Source of the DNA: Campanula takesimana
Taxonomy: Eukaryota; Streptophyta; Magnoliopsida; Asterales; Campanulaceae
Assembly (NCBI GenBank): GCA_026119855.1
Contig: JAOWBW010001917.1
Span: forward strand, 97,766 to 161,765
Direction: 5' to 3'
Length of the DNA: 64,000 nucleotides
Made by a program: the position numbers and the translations under genes. Below the pieces are notes generated by a model. That model had not been told where the DNA came from. It was given only the letters and a program-made list of their open reading frames with translations, and made no database searches. Positions within the stretch are counted from its first letter, which is position 1, and every line of letters begins with the position of its first letter. Of the stretch, positions 32,773-43,645 are shown piece by piece.

Positions 32773-34373
32773 CTTCAATCAAACAAAAAGAAGTCTTCCC
32801 TTGGAAGCAAAGGAAGCACACCACCCCCCTAATCTAGGTAAGTTTACTTCTTGTAAATCATAGATTTAAAACATGTAAGTTTTATATGAATTTGTGGGAA
32901 CCAAGGCAACTAATGACTAGGTCTTCCTTGCTATATATGTAATCTATGTTTTAACTTTGTAAATAAACATGTTTAATATATGCTAAATGTTCAAATATCT
33001 GTCCTAATATGTACATATATGTTTTAAGTTTATTTTGGTGTTGATTTCATGGCTCAAATCTTAAATCCATGCAAGATATGGCTCCCTTACCCAGCTTGTG
33101 CATAATCTGCCCCCTTGCTCTTCTTTCATGATTGTTCTCATTTTTGATCTTGTTTGTTCATAAATAGATGCATGATAATGTTAATAACACATATATAAAC
33201 GAGTTCCCCAAGTTTCATGGGTTTATTCCAAGTTTATGCCATGTTTTGATACCTATCTTCATGCCATGTTTAAACTGTCCAGTATGTTCTGTTTGCATCA
33301 AGCCTTTTGATGTGCTATTTACTCTATCTTACCTTCATTTCTAGATCTAACTCAAAACATGAAATTTGTTCTCAAAAGACTAATAAATATGTTCATGTTC
33401 TTGAAATAATTTTATGACCTAATTAAAGGCCCCTTTCCATTTTATAAATCAAGTGTCTTCTCTCAGACTAACATTTCCAGATTCTGACATGAAAATGTCA
33501 GAGGCCTTTTGATGCATTTAAACTCGTTTTATTCACGAACTGTTTTGGGTACATAATATTAAATATGTGATCTTCAAGTTTCATGTTTTGAGTTTTCTCA
33601 TAATCATAGGTTATGATAGTGTAAATTGTCCGTCAAAATCTGATATGCAATGCTTTGCTGTGCTGGGCTGATTTTATGTTAATGTTTTTGGCATGAGTTA
33701 AGCATGAAATATTTATCAATAAATCCAACCAAAATTCATACATGTTATCTAACATCTTGGGAGTGAACCCCAAGCTTTAGATCTCTTTTTCGATAGGTGT
33801 TTCACAGGTACAATCCATGGCGACCCACAGCAGCCCCGTGAACCTGGAGGATCAATCTTTCACTCGGATATTCTTTTCATGGGATTTATCCCATTTTTTG
33901 TATATATGCATTATTTGTACAATATTCCCCCTTCCCCCTTTAATTTCTCATACTTGTATATATGATTCAAACCTTTTTACAAAACCAATCGGGAATCCAC
34001 CCAAACCGATTCCCGGTTGCGAATTAAAACAAACGTGCCTAGACTAGGAGACTCCCTTGTACATAAACATACACGCTTTTTATAAGTTAGGACATAAAAC
34101 ACATTTTCAAAAGGCAAACTAAAATCAAGCGTAGGCGGAAGCATGCTAGAGACCGAAAGGGCGAGCGGAGTGCCTAACACCTTCTCCTCTCGTAACATAG
34201 CCCCCGAACCCACTTTTCAATCAAAAAGGTTTTATCTCTATTTTCCTAAATAAAATGAGGTGGCGACTCTTCTTTTTTCAAAACCAAAGTAGGGAAACCA
34301 TTTTGAGAAACCGAGCGGATTCCAGCCGCGTTTCGCACGGATCCTCACGCGGGTACGGGCGCGGGCTCTCACA
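31833..34373 (+). repeat. G1 3' LTR (2541 bp)
   Basis: Nearly identical to 22958-25484. The intron-like segment is at 32838-33807 (970 bp, same splice sites), the U3 block at 32121-32250 and the PBS-like site near 34259-34270. The CAA tract (about 32715-32772) is longer than in the 5' LTR. Confidence 0.95.
32838..33807 (+). other. Probable leader intron, G1 3' LTR copy
   Basis: Same donor CTAG|GTAAGT and acceptor TTTCACAG|GTAC as in the 5' LTR, same length. Confidence 0.5.
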
Positions 34374-34378
34374 CTAGC

Positions 34379-35698
34379 ATAAAGGTTAAATGATCATGGG
34401 ATGATCATGTTAGATTTATGGGTACTTGTTTGGTACTGGACATGACTTGCTTTACGAGATCTATATCATGGTCAATGTCATATATATATATCTCATATTA
34501 GTTATGTCATTTGAATCCTTAGACATGAAGTTATTATAGTCTTCCACTTGATGAACATTGTGTTTGACATATTCAAATGCTACCTTTAACCGGGTAGTTA
34601 TAAAGGGTATGATTGGCATAATCGGATTCATGTAGGGAAGAATAATAAGCTTATATGGATTTGTCCCTCTTCGGAGAGATGTCAAGCTTAGGCCTCTCGT
34701 AGGAATGATGTTGATGAAAATGTTCGGCCGGACTCAAATGAAATGATTGGATCAATGTCATTTGGATTATCAACATATTCGGAATCGAGAAAGTATTGAA
34801 CAAAACAAGTTGACTTATTGACCATGACTTATGTTCAATGACATCGTGGACAAAAGGATTATGACATATTCTAAAGGAATGCGAACTTGTATCTTGTTAT
34901 ACTATTTGGGTAGGTATGACGGTTTGCTAGAACCTAATCATATCTTATGGTTTCATGTTTGAACCCATTGCCAACTTAGTGTAATCCTAGAGGGTCACAT
35001 ACACTAGAACGAATCCTAAAAAGACTATATTGGAATATTGGGTCGAAGGACCATTCGGGGATTTAAGGAATTTAGAGGAAGAAAAGTGGAAAAGGGGAGG
35101 TCCGGGCGGACCAAGTCCTAGACCCGGTCGGACCATGGTCTGTACCCGGCTGGACCAGTCGATTTCGGCAGAAACTTTCCTTAATCCGTTTTCTTGCGGG
35201 TTTAGACAATTGTTACCTATTTGGAATAGGTCTAACAAGTATTTTAACATCCCTAATTCGCCAAAAATCAGTACATAAGTTTGTGTAAGTTTCCAAAGAA
35301 TTTTTTGAGAGAATTATTTTGTTCAAAGAAATCCCTAGATTGAAGAACAAAATTAAACACAATTTATATTCCATATAGTTCATACAATTGTGAAAACATG
35401 TTTCACAATTTTGGTCTAGCAACCAAGATCAAGAAGCTCCTTGATATTCGTTCGTGGTGTTGATACCGCTAGAGGGTGAAGCTCATCATCTTCAAAGTTC
35501 GTGTTCTTACTTGTTCGTGATCAAGCTTCAAATTCTCCACCAAGATCAAAGGCTAAAATTCAAAGTCATCAAGGGTTAATATTCTAGTATTCATAATATA
35601 TGTATTTGATATAATCATATGAACGGATCTATGGCTTTGGGTTTCATGAAAATTTTAAATGTTTAATTCCACTGCGCATGTTACTACGAAACCCAACA
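34379..35698 (+). repeat. E3 3' LTR, remaining 1320 bp
   Basis: Continues the LTR interrupted at 22957 and ends cgaaacccaaca, the reverse complement of the E2 LTR start. The GC-rich segment 35096-35163 uses gtcc.ggcggacca-like units, a third type different from E1 and E2. Confidence 0.9.
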
Positions 35699-36162
35699 GC
35701 CCAAGCTTGACATCTCTCCGAAGAGGGACAAATCCAACTTAGCTTGTTATTCTTCCCTACGTGAATCCGATTATGCTAATCATACCCTTTATAACTTCCT
35801 GGTTAAAGGTAGCATTTGAATATGTCAAACATAATGTTCATCAAGTGGAAGACTATAATAACTTCATGTCTAAGGATTCAAATGACATAACTAATATGAG
35901 ATATATATACGACTTAGACCATGATATAAATCTAATAGAGCGGGTCATGTCCAGTACCTTGTTCCAAACAAGTACCCATAAATCTAACATGATCATCCCA
36001 TGATCATTTAGCCTTTATACTAGTGCTTCACAAGTACTAGGGACGGAGATTATTATAAGTAAACATGAACAACAATAATAATCAAACATCTCTTTATTAA
36101 TATGAATAAAATGATAACATATACGACATTTAACAAACGTGCCTAGGGTACCAACACTAACA
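35699..36162 (-). repeat. E4: truncated inverted copia LTR (464 bp)
   Basis: Matches the part of E1/E2 LTRs from gcccaagcttgacatctctcc to the end (accaacactaaca), in minus orientation. It starts exactly where the E3 LTR ends, which fits E3 having inserted into this LTR. Its outer edge abuts G2 internal sequence. Confidence 0.85.
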
Positions 36163-36762
36163 TATACCATTCTCGTTGAGGTCTACGTGAGAGTCTTTGG
36201 CAATTTTGAATCAATTCCACTCATTTCATTTGATTTACACAATTGAGATCGTTTTATGATCTTTTGAAGTGAATAGGATTGACTGAAAATTCTCTCGGAC
36301 AAAAACCGGCTAATGGTCAAGGACGTGTGAATTTTTGAAAACAAAGTCGCAACACGTGGCTTTGGACGGCTGGCTGGCATGAAGGCTTTAAGTCTTATCC
36401 ACGGCAGGAGACGCAACCTCGAGTCAGGAAAGGCAACCGCGGGTATCAATTCGAGGGAGCAAGAGATCCCCGTCACCACGCGGGCTCCAAGTCCCTAAGG
36501 TTTGTACGGTTGCAATGACGTTATAAGTTCGCAAATGTGAAGTGTGTGAGGTATCTATTTTTTTTAAAAAAATGATTTTTTGAAAGGAAAAAAACACACA
36601 TTTTTTTTGTTTTTTGTTTTTGTTTTCATTTATTTACACATACATAAACAAAAGAGAAAGAAAAGAACCTACAAAATAGAGGTTAAGGCATATATACATA
36701 CAAAGAAAAAGACATGTAATGGCGGAAACACACATATTGAGTCTAGCCCACTATAGAAAATG
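36163..36762 (-). other. G2 leader fragment
   Basis: Homologous to 25504-26230 of G1 in opposite orientation; no coding region. Contains an A/T-rich tract at 36555-36660. Confidence 0.65.
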
Positions 36763-36780
36763 TCCCCAGCAGAGTCGCCA
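36763..36780 (-). other. G2 primer binding site
   Basis: tccccagcagagtcgcca on the plus strand, the complement of the G1 primer site, one base from the LTR. Confidence 0.88.
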
Positions 36781-36781
36781 C

Positions 36782-39308
36782 TGTGAGAGCCCGCGCGCCT
36801 AAAACTTTGAAAGATCCGCGCTCGTGTTCTCATAATGGTTACCCTCCTTTGGTTTATGAAAATCAGAGAGTCGCCACCTCATTTTATTAAAGGAAAATAG
36901 AGATAAAGCCCTTTTCATCGAAAATGAGAAGTGGGTTCGGGGGCTATGTTACGAGAGGAGAAGGTGATTAGCAGCACTCCGCTCGCCCTTACGGTCTCTA
37001 GCATGCTTCCGCCTACGTTTAATTTTATGCCTTTTTGAAAATGCCTTTTATTCCCTAACGTTGAGAAAAATGTGTTTATGTACAAGGTGTCTCCTAATCT
37101 AGGTCAATTCGATTTTGAGTCACAACCGGGAACCGGTTTGGGTGGATTCCCGATTGGTTTCTTGAAAAGGGTTTTGAATCACATGGACAAGGAAAACACA
37201 TAGGGGGATAGATTATTATGTACAAATTATACACAAAAAGGGAGACAAATCCCTATCAAATAAATTTCTAAGTTTTAGAGGTTTTTATTTATTCAGGACC
37301 ACCTTCCGTCCCTGTGCCATTGTACCTGTCAAACATGCTCCAAATCAAGAAAACAAAAACTTGGATTTTCTCCCAACATGTTATAGAGCACATATGATTT
37401 TTTTTTCTAAATTTTTGGGTTAGTTTATCATGCTCAAATCATGCAAAGAACACAGAAGTAAAATCTGCCCAGAATTGGAAAAGATGGCATGTCAGATTTT
37501 CATGGCAAATTTACACTATCATGGCTTATGAATCTGGAAAAACACAAAAAATTAAAGTTGAAGATAACATATCAAGTATTAAGTATACCAAGTTTTGAGT
37601 TCAGAAAGCAAGTTTAGATGCCTCAAAAGACCTCTGACATTTAGATGTCAGAAACTGGAAATGGTTGATCTGAGAGTAAGCACTTGATTCAAACAAAATG
37701 AAAAGAGGGCTTTTTTAGGTTATAAAATTATTTCAAGAAGATGAGAATTTTCCGTATTCAGTTGAGAACAAATTTCATGTTTGGACCTCAGCTTGAAAAT
37801 CGAGTTTTGGTAGAGTTTTAGACATGAGAACACATATTAGGTAGAGATGCATCAAGCAGGCCAGCACATCTAAGCTATGAAAATGTATACCAAATCATGA
37901 CCTAAACATGGAATATGACCATTAAATTTGTCATACATCATATTAAATATGTAAGGAACAACTTTTATGTTTTGATTTAGGTCCAGAAATGGATCTATGA
38001 TAGATAAAAAAAAGCACATGAAAAGACTTGGTTTAAACAGAACATGCTGGGTAGATTGTTTGTGGCATGAAGATGAACATCAAAACATGGCTTAAACTTA
38101 AAAAAAAAAAAAAAATCATGAAACTTGGGGAAATTTAATATTAACATGTTATAAAAATTATTGAGTGCTTATTTATGAACAACCATGGACAAGAACATGG
38201 TAAAAGATGGAAGAACATGAGTTAAAATAGCATTGTATTTACATATGGAAGTCTAGCTATTAACTAGCTAGACCCCAAACCAACTTACATCAAAGATTAA
38301 ATTGTAATACTTACATATATAAAAGGGATTTGTGCTTCATTTGCTTCCAATGGAAGGCTTTTTGTTGTTGTTTGAAGTTTGCTTGAGTTTTTATTTGGAT
38401 TTGAGGGTGTTTGAGTGTTTGTTTGAAGGTGTTTTGATGGTGGTGGAGTGGTGGTGTAGTGGTGGTTGAGTGGTGGTTGAGTAGTGGAGCTTTGGTGGGG
38501 ATATGAAAGTCCAAGAACACTTAAAGAGAATGGAGGAAGTCTTGGAGTGGAATGAATTATTCTCCCTTTCTTGAATCAAAATGGGATTATATGGAGGAAG
38601 GAGGTGGACAAATGGCCATAGGATGCCCTTACTAGGCCTTAGGAGGATGGTGGAGAGAATTTGGGAGGCTTAGGACTGATTTGGGATTTTTTAGGAAACC
38701 CTCCATGGAAGGTTTAGTACCATTTAGGAATTATGAGAAAATGTGGGAGTTTTTAGGAAAAAGAGGAAACATCTTTCCACATGTCTTCATTTGATTGGAT
38801 CATTCCAATTCTACATTGTCCATTCCTTGCCAACCCATTTGGCTAAAGTTGATGGGTATTTGACGTGTGTGCTGGCCAAAAATGATTTTCCTCTGGTTCC
38901 GGCTGTCCGCTCCGCAACTGCTCCGTCGTGCGCGCTCAGGTTGTTCCCGGGCCCAACATGAAAGTTGCTCAGAATATTTTGCAGGTCACGTCGGTATTTC
39001 TAAAATTTATTAATGAGAAAGGAATGACATATTATAATTTTAAATGCACCAGATGTCCGGTAAAAGACTCTTGTAGAGTTGCGGGCCCCGCCGTGGGGTC
39101 CCGACGCTCGATTTTCGGAAGATATGCCTATTTACTCGGTCTTGAGCCCTGATCACAAATCAGGACTTGGTTTTCTCATCCGATGCACCGATAAGACGGT
39201 CGGTAACGGTCGGTAGTCCTAAACCGTCCTATCTAGGGTTTTAGGTCATTCTAGGGTTTAGACCGGTCAAGGGTTGATTTTAGGGGAGTGCAAGATCGGG
39301 GTGTCTAC
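36782..39308 (-). repeat. G2 5' LTR (about 2.53 kb)
   Basis: tgtgagagcccgcg...ggggtgtctac on the plus strand. Contains the U3 block (38892-39004), TATA-like sequence near 38583-38594, probable intron (38314-37326 on the minus strand) and a PBS-like site (about 36870-36885). The final base(s) of the terminal CA may be lost. Confidence 0.9.
37326..38314 (-). other. Probable leader intron in G2 LTR
   Basis: Donor AT|GTAAGT at 38314-38313 and acceptor TTTGACAG|GTAC ending at 37326, about 989 bp, at the same LTR position as in G1. Confidence 0.5.
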
Positions 39309-39967
39309 TTATGTGCTTTTCTACATGGTGATTTAGAGGAAGATATCTTCATGGAGCATCCACATGGTTTTGAAGTAAATGAAAAACAAATCATTGTCTT
39401 CAACTTGAAATATATCTTATATTGGTTGAAACAGACTCCAAGACAATGGTAGAAGTACGATTATTCATGGGGATGCACAGATATGCCAGGACAAGATCCT
39501 TGTGTATTTGTTAAGAAATTTCCTGATAATGATTTTTTTTTTTAATTGTTCTATGTTGATGACATGTTTCTTGTTGATCATGATATTTGGAAAATTGCCA
39601 AGGTTAAAGAATGGGCTTAATAAGACTTTTGCAACGAAGGATTTGAAACAAGCAAAACAAATTATTGGAATAAGAATTAGGCGAGATAAAAAGGAAATGA
39701 AGATGTGGTTATCAGAAGATCAGAAGTATATAGATTATTTGTTTGAAAGGTTCAATATGGTAAAGCCAAGCCGGTTGGTACTCCGCTTGCTTGTAAGTTC
39801 AAGTTGTGTTCTGAATAATGTCCCTCCAGTCAGTAAGAGAAACCGGAAATGGAACGAGTTTCGTATGCTTTGGCGGTAGTTGGTAGTTTGATAGTAGTTG
39901 GTAGTTTGATATATGCAATGTTGTGTACAAGGCTAGACACCATGAAATTGGTGTTGTTAGCCGTTAT
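39309..39967 (+). pseudogene. E5 reverse transcriptase fragment
   Basis: Starts inside RT at LCAFLHGDLEEDIFMEHPHG and runs to GVVSRY, with stops near 39450, 39543 and 39617 and a frameshift near 39935. The active-site region is present as YVDDMF (about 39551-39568). Sequence style resembles Tork/Tnt1-like copia. It is cut at 39967 by the insert at 39968. Confidence 0.8.
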
Positions 39968-41175
39968 TGATACTGAAAAATCGCAGAGGAAAGAAAATCA
40001 GAGTAAACTGGATAGAATGCTGACCACTCCAAACACAAGTCAAAAGACTTAATGTTTTTCTATAACTCAATCTATATCCTTACGTTGGGTTTCAAAGGTG
40101 GTGAGTTGTGTCATCCTATATCCCTTCGTTGGATTCCGTTAAGTGATGTATATATCTCTTTTCCGCTATGTTTTCCGATATCCAATTAGATATAAGTTAT
40201 GGTTTGTGCCATCTTCCTTCTAATTATTTTTTGTTGATTCCTTATAATGTTGAGTTACTTTAACCCTTGTTTGTCCACACTTTCTATGTCTTCTCAATGT
40301 TTTGGCATCAAATTGGTACCAGAGCTTTGGTCAATGCCTCAACGGCGTTTCCCTTCTCATGAAAGAGTCCAACAAGATGGCAAGGTAGAAGAACTAAGGA
40401 GACAAGTGAAGCAACTCAAACGCCATCTTACACGCTACGAGACTTTGGAACATGATGAATCGCGTCATGATTCAAAGTTTGTGACAACAAGTGATCGAGA
40501 GAAGATCTCCCTTTTCAATCACACATATGATGAGGTCTCGAGTGAAGAGGCTTCTCACTGATTTGATTTTTCGATTAAACCTCACTTTCTAGCGAGTCGT
40601 TGATGAAGATATTTCAGAAAATCTCCCAAGGCCCTTTTCATCTTCTAAGTGTGAAAAAGCGGTCATCGATTGGGGGCAAACCTCTGTAATTTGATGAAGA
40701 GTTTGAAGAACATTTTGTTAATCTTGGTGACTCTTTTGATCATGTCTTTTATGATTGTTCAAATGAAGGAGACGGAAACAAAAAAACTAAGTTTCATGTG
40801 ATGAAATCTATCGAGATAAATTCTATATGCTTCTATAGTGTTATAATACTTATCGTATTTCATTTGCTACAAAAATGGAGAAATCGTGTATTTCAGTTAT
40901 TGAAGAGACATGGTTGTGTGAAGAGGGGATAATGATTGGTCTTCATCACTAAATTTGTTCTATGATTCCAAGAGATAGAGTTGAAAATTTTCTTATCTTG
41001 GTGTTGTATTTATGATTATTCGTCACTTCAAAATTCAAGGATAAATTTTCTCCAACCAAGGGAGAATGACTCGGGAAACAACCTCCCTTTATGCCCTTAA
41101 TTTTAGTTGTTTGGAGTGGTGAGCAATCTATCCAGTTTAATCTATTTTTCTTTCCGCTGCAGTTTATTTGTATCA
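39968..41175. mobile_element. 1.2-kb insertion with 68-bp terminal inverted repeats and TSD gttat
   Basis: Left end TGATACTGAAAAATC..., right end ...TTTATTTGTATCA. Left 39968-40035 and right 41108-41175 pair as ungapped inverted repeats, 57 of 68 matching by hand. gttat flanks it at 39963-39967 and 41176-41180; removing one copy rejoins the E5 frame (VVSRY to LTNLG). Inside are a primer-site-like tggtaccagagc (40314-40325) and a gag-like ORF (40336-40560). No transposase is seen. It fits no class cleanly: inverted ends suggest a DNA transposon, the 5-bp TSD and contents suggest a retroelement. Confidence 0.7.
40336..40563 (+). pseudogene. Gag-like ORF within the TIR insert
   Basis: About 75 codons from an ATG at 40336: arginine-rich start, then a charged heptad-like stretch VEELRRQVKQLKRHLTRYE resembling the coiled N-terminus of gypsy gag proteins. 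It lies 10 bp after a primer-site-like sequence, the position expected for gag in a small retroelement. Sequence after the stop (40564-40760) still looks protein-derived in places. Function unproven. Confidence 0.45.
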
Positions 41176-41180
41176 GTTAT

Positions 41181-42600
41181 CTCACTAATCTAGGTAGAAA
41201 ACAATTCGACGCAATTAAGTGGATTTTTCAGATATCTCAAAGGCAGTTTCAAGTCGTGTATTTGGTATGAAGACTGCAAGCCAGTTCTAGAATCTTTCAC
41301 AAATTCAGACATGGCTCGTGGCTCAGATTCAAAGAAGTCTATATCTGGTAGTAGGTCACATTTTCAGGGAGTAGTGCCATGGTAGTCAAGATTGCAAAAG
41401 TGTATTTCAGTATGTACCGTAGAGGGAGAGTTCATAGCCTCAACAGAAGCTTCGAAAGAGATGCTGTGGATGAAGCGATTTACACAAAAAATCTTGTGTA
41501 TTCAAGAGAGCTATGTAGTATTTTGTGATACTAAGAGTGCTATTGTAGATACCCCGGGAGGAGCCCGCTTGCTTGGCTAGAGCTCGTGGGTGATCCTAGG
41601 ATATCTATTTGGTTTTAGTTGTTTAGAGTCGCCACCTATGTTTTTAATGGAACATAAGAAAAACCTAATATTAAGCCTATGTTTTGATACGAAAATCAGA
41701 GATTCTTGTTATGAGGTTCGGGGGTTAGGTTACGAGATGGGAAGTACTTAAACACCCATCTCGCCCAACTAATGTTGGTCTTGCTTGTTCGTAGTCTACA
41801 TAAAAAATGTTCTTCCTATTCTTTGATGATGATAAAAGGGGGGTTTGAATGTGGGGAGATAACTCCTTGACCAACTTCAATGGAATGAAGTGGTCTTTGG
41901 TGTCATGTCCCAAAATATTTTGGGTGATTGCACGTTTGATAAAGTAGAAGAAGGAGAATGGAGATGAAGTAGAGAGAAGAGATAAAAGAGTAGTATTACC
42001 TAGACTTCAAGAAGCTTCAAGTTCTTTCTTGAGGAAAATACTCAAAAATGCCCTAAAGTATAGTTTTGTTATCTCAAAAGTCCTCTTTTTTGGTAGAGTT
42101 TTCTTATGTTGAAAAAGTATCTCCCTTTGAAAGGTTGGAGAAGAGGGTTTGTATAGTTGAAAATAAGATGTTTTTGGTGCCAAAACGAAGTCACAAAAAT
42201 CAATTTTCCGGGCAAAATCATGTAAAGTGAGCAAGGGAGGGATTCTTAGACAGAATCTGTAACTGACGCCCAGATGTGCGAGTCTCCTGCCTTGAGAGCG
42301 GGATGCGCGCGCGTCTGTCCTATAGAGGCGGAGGCGCGCGACTTTGAAATGGATTTTTTTGACAGAATGGACTAGAAAGTCAGCACTGTTATTCAATTTA
42401 GTCCCTGGACTTAACGGAGTCAGTCAGGAACTTAACGAAAGTAACAGTAACTAACGAAAAACACTTAAAATAGGAAGAAACACAAAATCAAATTTGCAAT
42501 CGGGGTGAGCGGTCCAAGGCGGGGTGTCTACAGCTATACATCTTGCTATTGCTAAGAAATCAAGTTTCCATTCCAAAAAAAAACATATTGATGTTCGGCG
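41181..42600 (+). pseudogene. E5 RNase H remnant (split by solo LTR)
   Basis: 41181-41543 carries LTNLGRKQFDAIKWIFRYLKG, a TNSDMARGSDSKKSISG segment and FCDTKSAI, with frameshifts. After the solo LTR and one TSD copy it continues HLAIAKKSSFHSKKKHIDVR. That order is the usual copia RNase H order. Similarity ends near 42600. Confidence 0.8.
41544..42532 (-). repeat. Solo LTR of the G0 family, TSD gctat
   Basis: tgtagataccccggg...gcggggtgtctaca on the plus strand, so it lies in minus orientation relative to the G0 LTR. TATA-like CTATACAAAC at about 42148-42157. The direct repeat gctat flanks it at 41539-41543 and 42533-42537, showing insertion of a full element followed by LTR-LTR recombination. 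A PBS-like site (gagtcgccacc) lies near its 3' end at 41627-41637. Confidence 0.93.
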
Positions 42601-43043
42601 ATCAGAGATAAACGGAGAAGTAAACAAAGAACATAACACTCCATTCCCGGGCATAACATCATCCAGCGCATCCGTTTTAAATAGGGATTCTGATTTCGTT
42701 AGTAATTTTATGGGTTGCATTTTTCGCCAATTTTTTGTTACCACGAACAAAATTTTGAGCAATACTTTAAGTTAATTATAGTTATCTTAATGAGATTTTA
42801 AAATTGGTATTTAATAATATATATAATTGTGTATCTGTTAAGTTTAATGCCTTTAAATTTTGGGACGTCAATTTAGTTGGATTAAATTAACAAGTTCGTA
42901 ATTCCGAGACAGAAAGAGTATGGCTAAGGCTTGTGGCCCAAGGCCATAAAAGCTGAGGGTTTGTGCTGGATGGATTATTTGTTTCAAGCAAACAAGGCAA
43001 CAGATCTTCTTTGTTAAGGACTGTAGTACATTGCCTTAGTTAG
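42601..43043. other. Unassigned stretch between E5 and G3
   Basis: AT-rich, about 440 bp. A 103-codon minus-strand frame (42762-42451) runs through it into the solo LTR and is not credible as a gene. May be further degraded copia or older flanking DNA. Confidence 0.35.
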
Positions 43044-43645
43044 TGTGAGAGCCCGCGCCCGAGTATGATCGGATCACCGCGAAATGACCGCCCGTGAAAG
43101 CGGTTCGCGCCCGTCTCGTGCTGATGCGCTTTTGGAAATGCGCTCGGTTCTCACACAATGGTTTCCTCTTGATGTTGTGATTTGATTGCAAGAGTCGCCA
43201 CCTCATTTGATTTTAGGAAAAATGAAGAAAAAAACCTTTTTTGAGAAAATGGGTTCGGGGGCTAAGTTACGAGAAGAAAAGGGGTTAGGCACTCTTCTCG
43301 CCCGTGATGATCTCTATATGCGTGCCACTTATATTCAATTTTATGCCTTTTAATTTGGATTTTATGCCCTACCAAAAAATGGTGATGAAATATATATGGG
43401 AGGTCTTCCTATTCTAGGAAGTTTCATTTTTATTCACAACCGGGAACTCGGTTTGAGTGGATTCCCCGATTGGTTTTCAAGAATGGTTTTGATCATATCA
43501 AGCAATAATACATCCACGGGAGGTGAGATTACACAATTACACATATACAAAAAATAGGGGAGACAAATCCCACAAATAATAATAAATATCCTCGACGGTG
43601 CTTTTGTTGATTTCGGTGACACTTTCCGTCCCCGAGCCGTCGTAC

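Larger units (their letters stand above)
22958..34373 (+). mobile_element. G1: complete non-autonomous Ty3/gypsy (Tat/Ogre-type) element, gag only, TSD ctagc
   Basis: 11.4 kb: LTR 22958-25484, primer site 25486-25503, leader, gag remnant 26479-27301, 4.5 kb with no pol, polypurine tract, LTR 31833-34373. The direct repeat ctagc flanks it at 22953-22957 and 34374-34378. The LTRs are close to identical by eye, differing most in the length of a CAA tract, so insertion is recent even though the element lacks protease, RT, RNase H and integrase. It must have been mobilised by a relative. Lineage comes from the primer site and similarity of LTR and 3' region to G3, which has Tat-type dual RNase H. 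Confidence 0.93.
11174..35698 (+). mobile_element. E3: old Ty1/copia element split by E2 and G1 (5' end missing)
   Basis: E3 is present as 11174-13083 (protease to RT), 21639-22957 (RT, RNase H, start of 3' LTR) and 34379-35698 (rest of 3' LTR). Removing E2 and one catct copy restores an uninterrupted RT reading across the junction; removing G1 and one ctagc copy restores a normal family LTR. The 5' part would lie beyond G0. E3 belongs to the same family as E1 and E2 but carries many more stops and frameshifts than E2. Confidence 0.9.
36163..39308 (-). mobile_element. G2: 5' LTR and leader of a G1-related gypsy element
   Basis: On the minus strand: LTR (39308-36782), primer site (36780-36763), leader to 36163, then truncation by E4. 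LTR ends and leader match G1 but are clearly diverged, so it is another subfamily. No gag remains. Its outer edge abuts the E5 RT at 39309. Confidence 0.88.
39309..42600 (+). mobile_element. E5: Tork-like Ty1/copia relic, internal fragment
   Basis: Fragments of RT (39309-39967) and RNase H (41181-41543 and 42538-about 42600). Motifs: AFLHGDLEEDIFM, FATKDLKQAKQIIGIRI, LSEDQKYID, FDAIKWIFRYLKGS. Interrupted by the 1.2-kb TIR insert and by a solo LTR, each with 5-bp TSDs. No LTR of E5 is recognised. Confidence 0.82.

Noticed and set aside
32141..32863. 240-codon frame rich in Pro, Thr, Asn and a similar Gln-rich one (32476-32832)
   Set aside because: They arise from the CA-rich LTR leader and (CAA)n tract; absent as frames in G2 and G3, and disrupted in the sister LTR.
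39968..41175. Ordinary LTR retrotransposon with degraded direct LTRs
   Set aside because: Left and right ends match as inverted, not direct, repeats over 68 ungapped bases, and I could not align them directly.
41544..42532. Relic of a full G0-type element at this site
   Set aside because: TSD copies directly flank a single LTR with no internal sequence, so it is a solo LTR.
42451..42762. 103-codon minus-strand frame
   Set aside because: Crosses the boundary of the solo LTR insertion, so it cannot be an old gene; no motif recognised.
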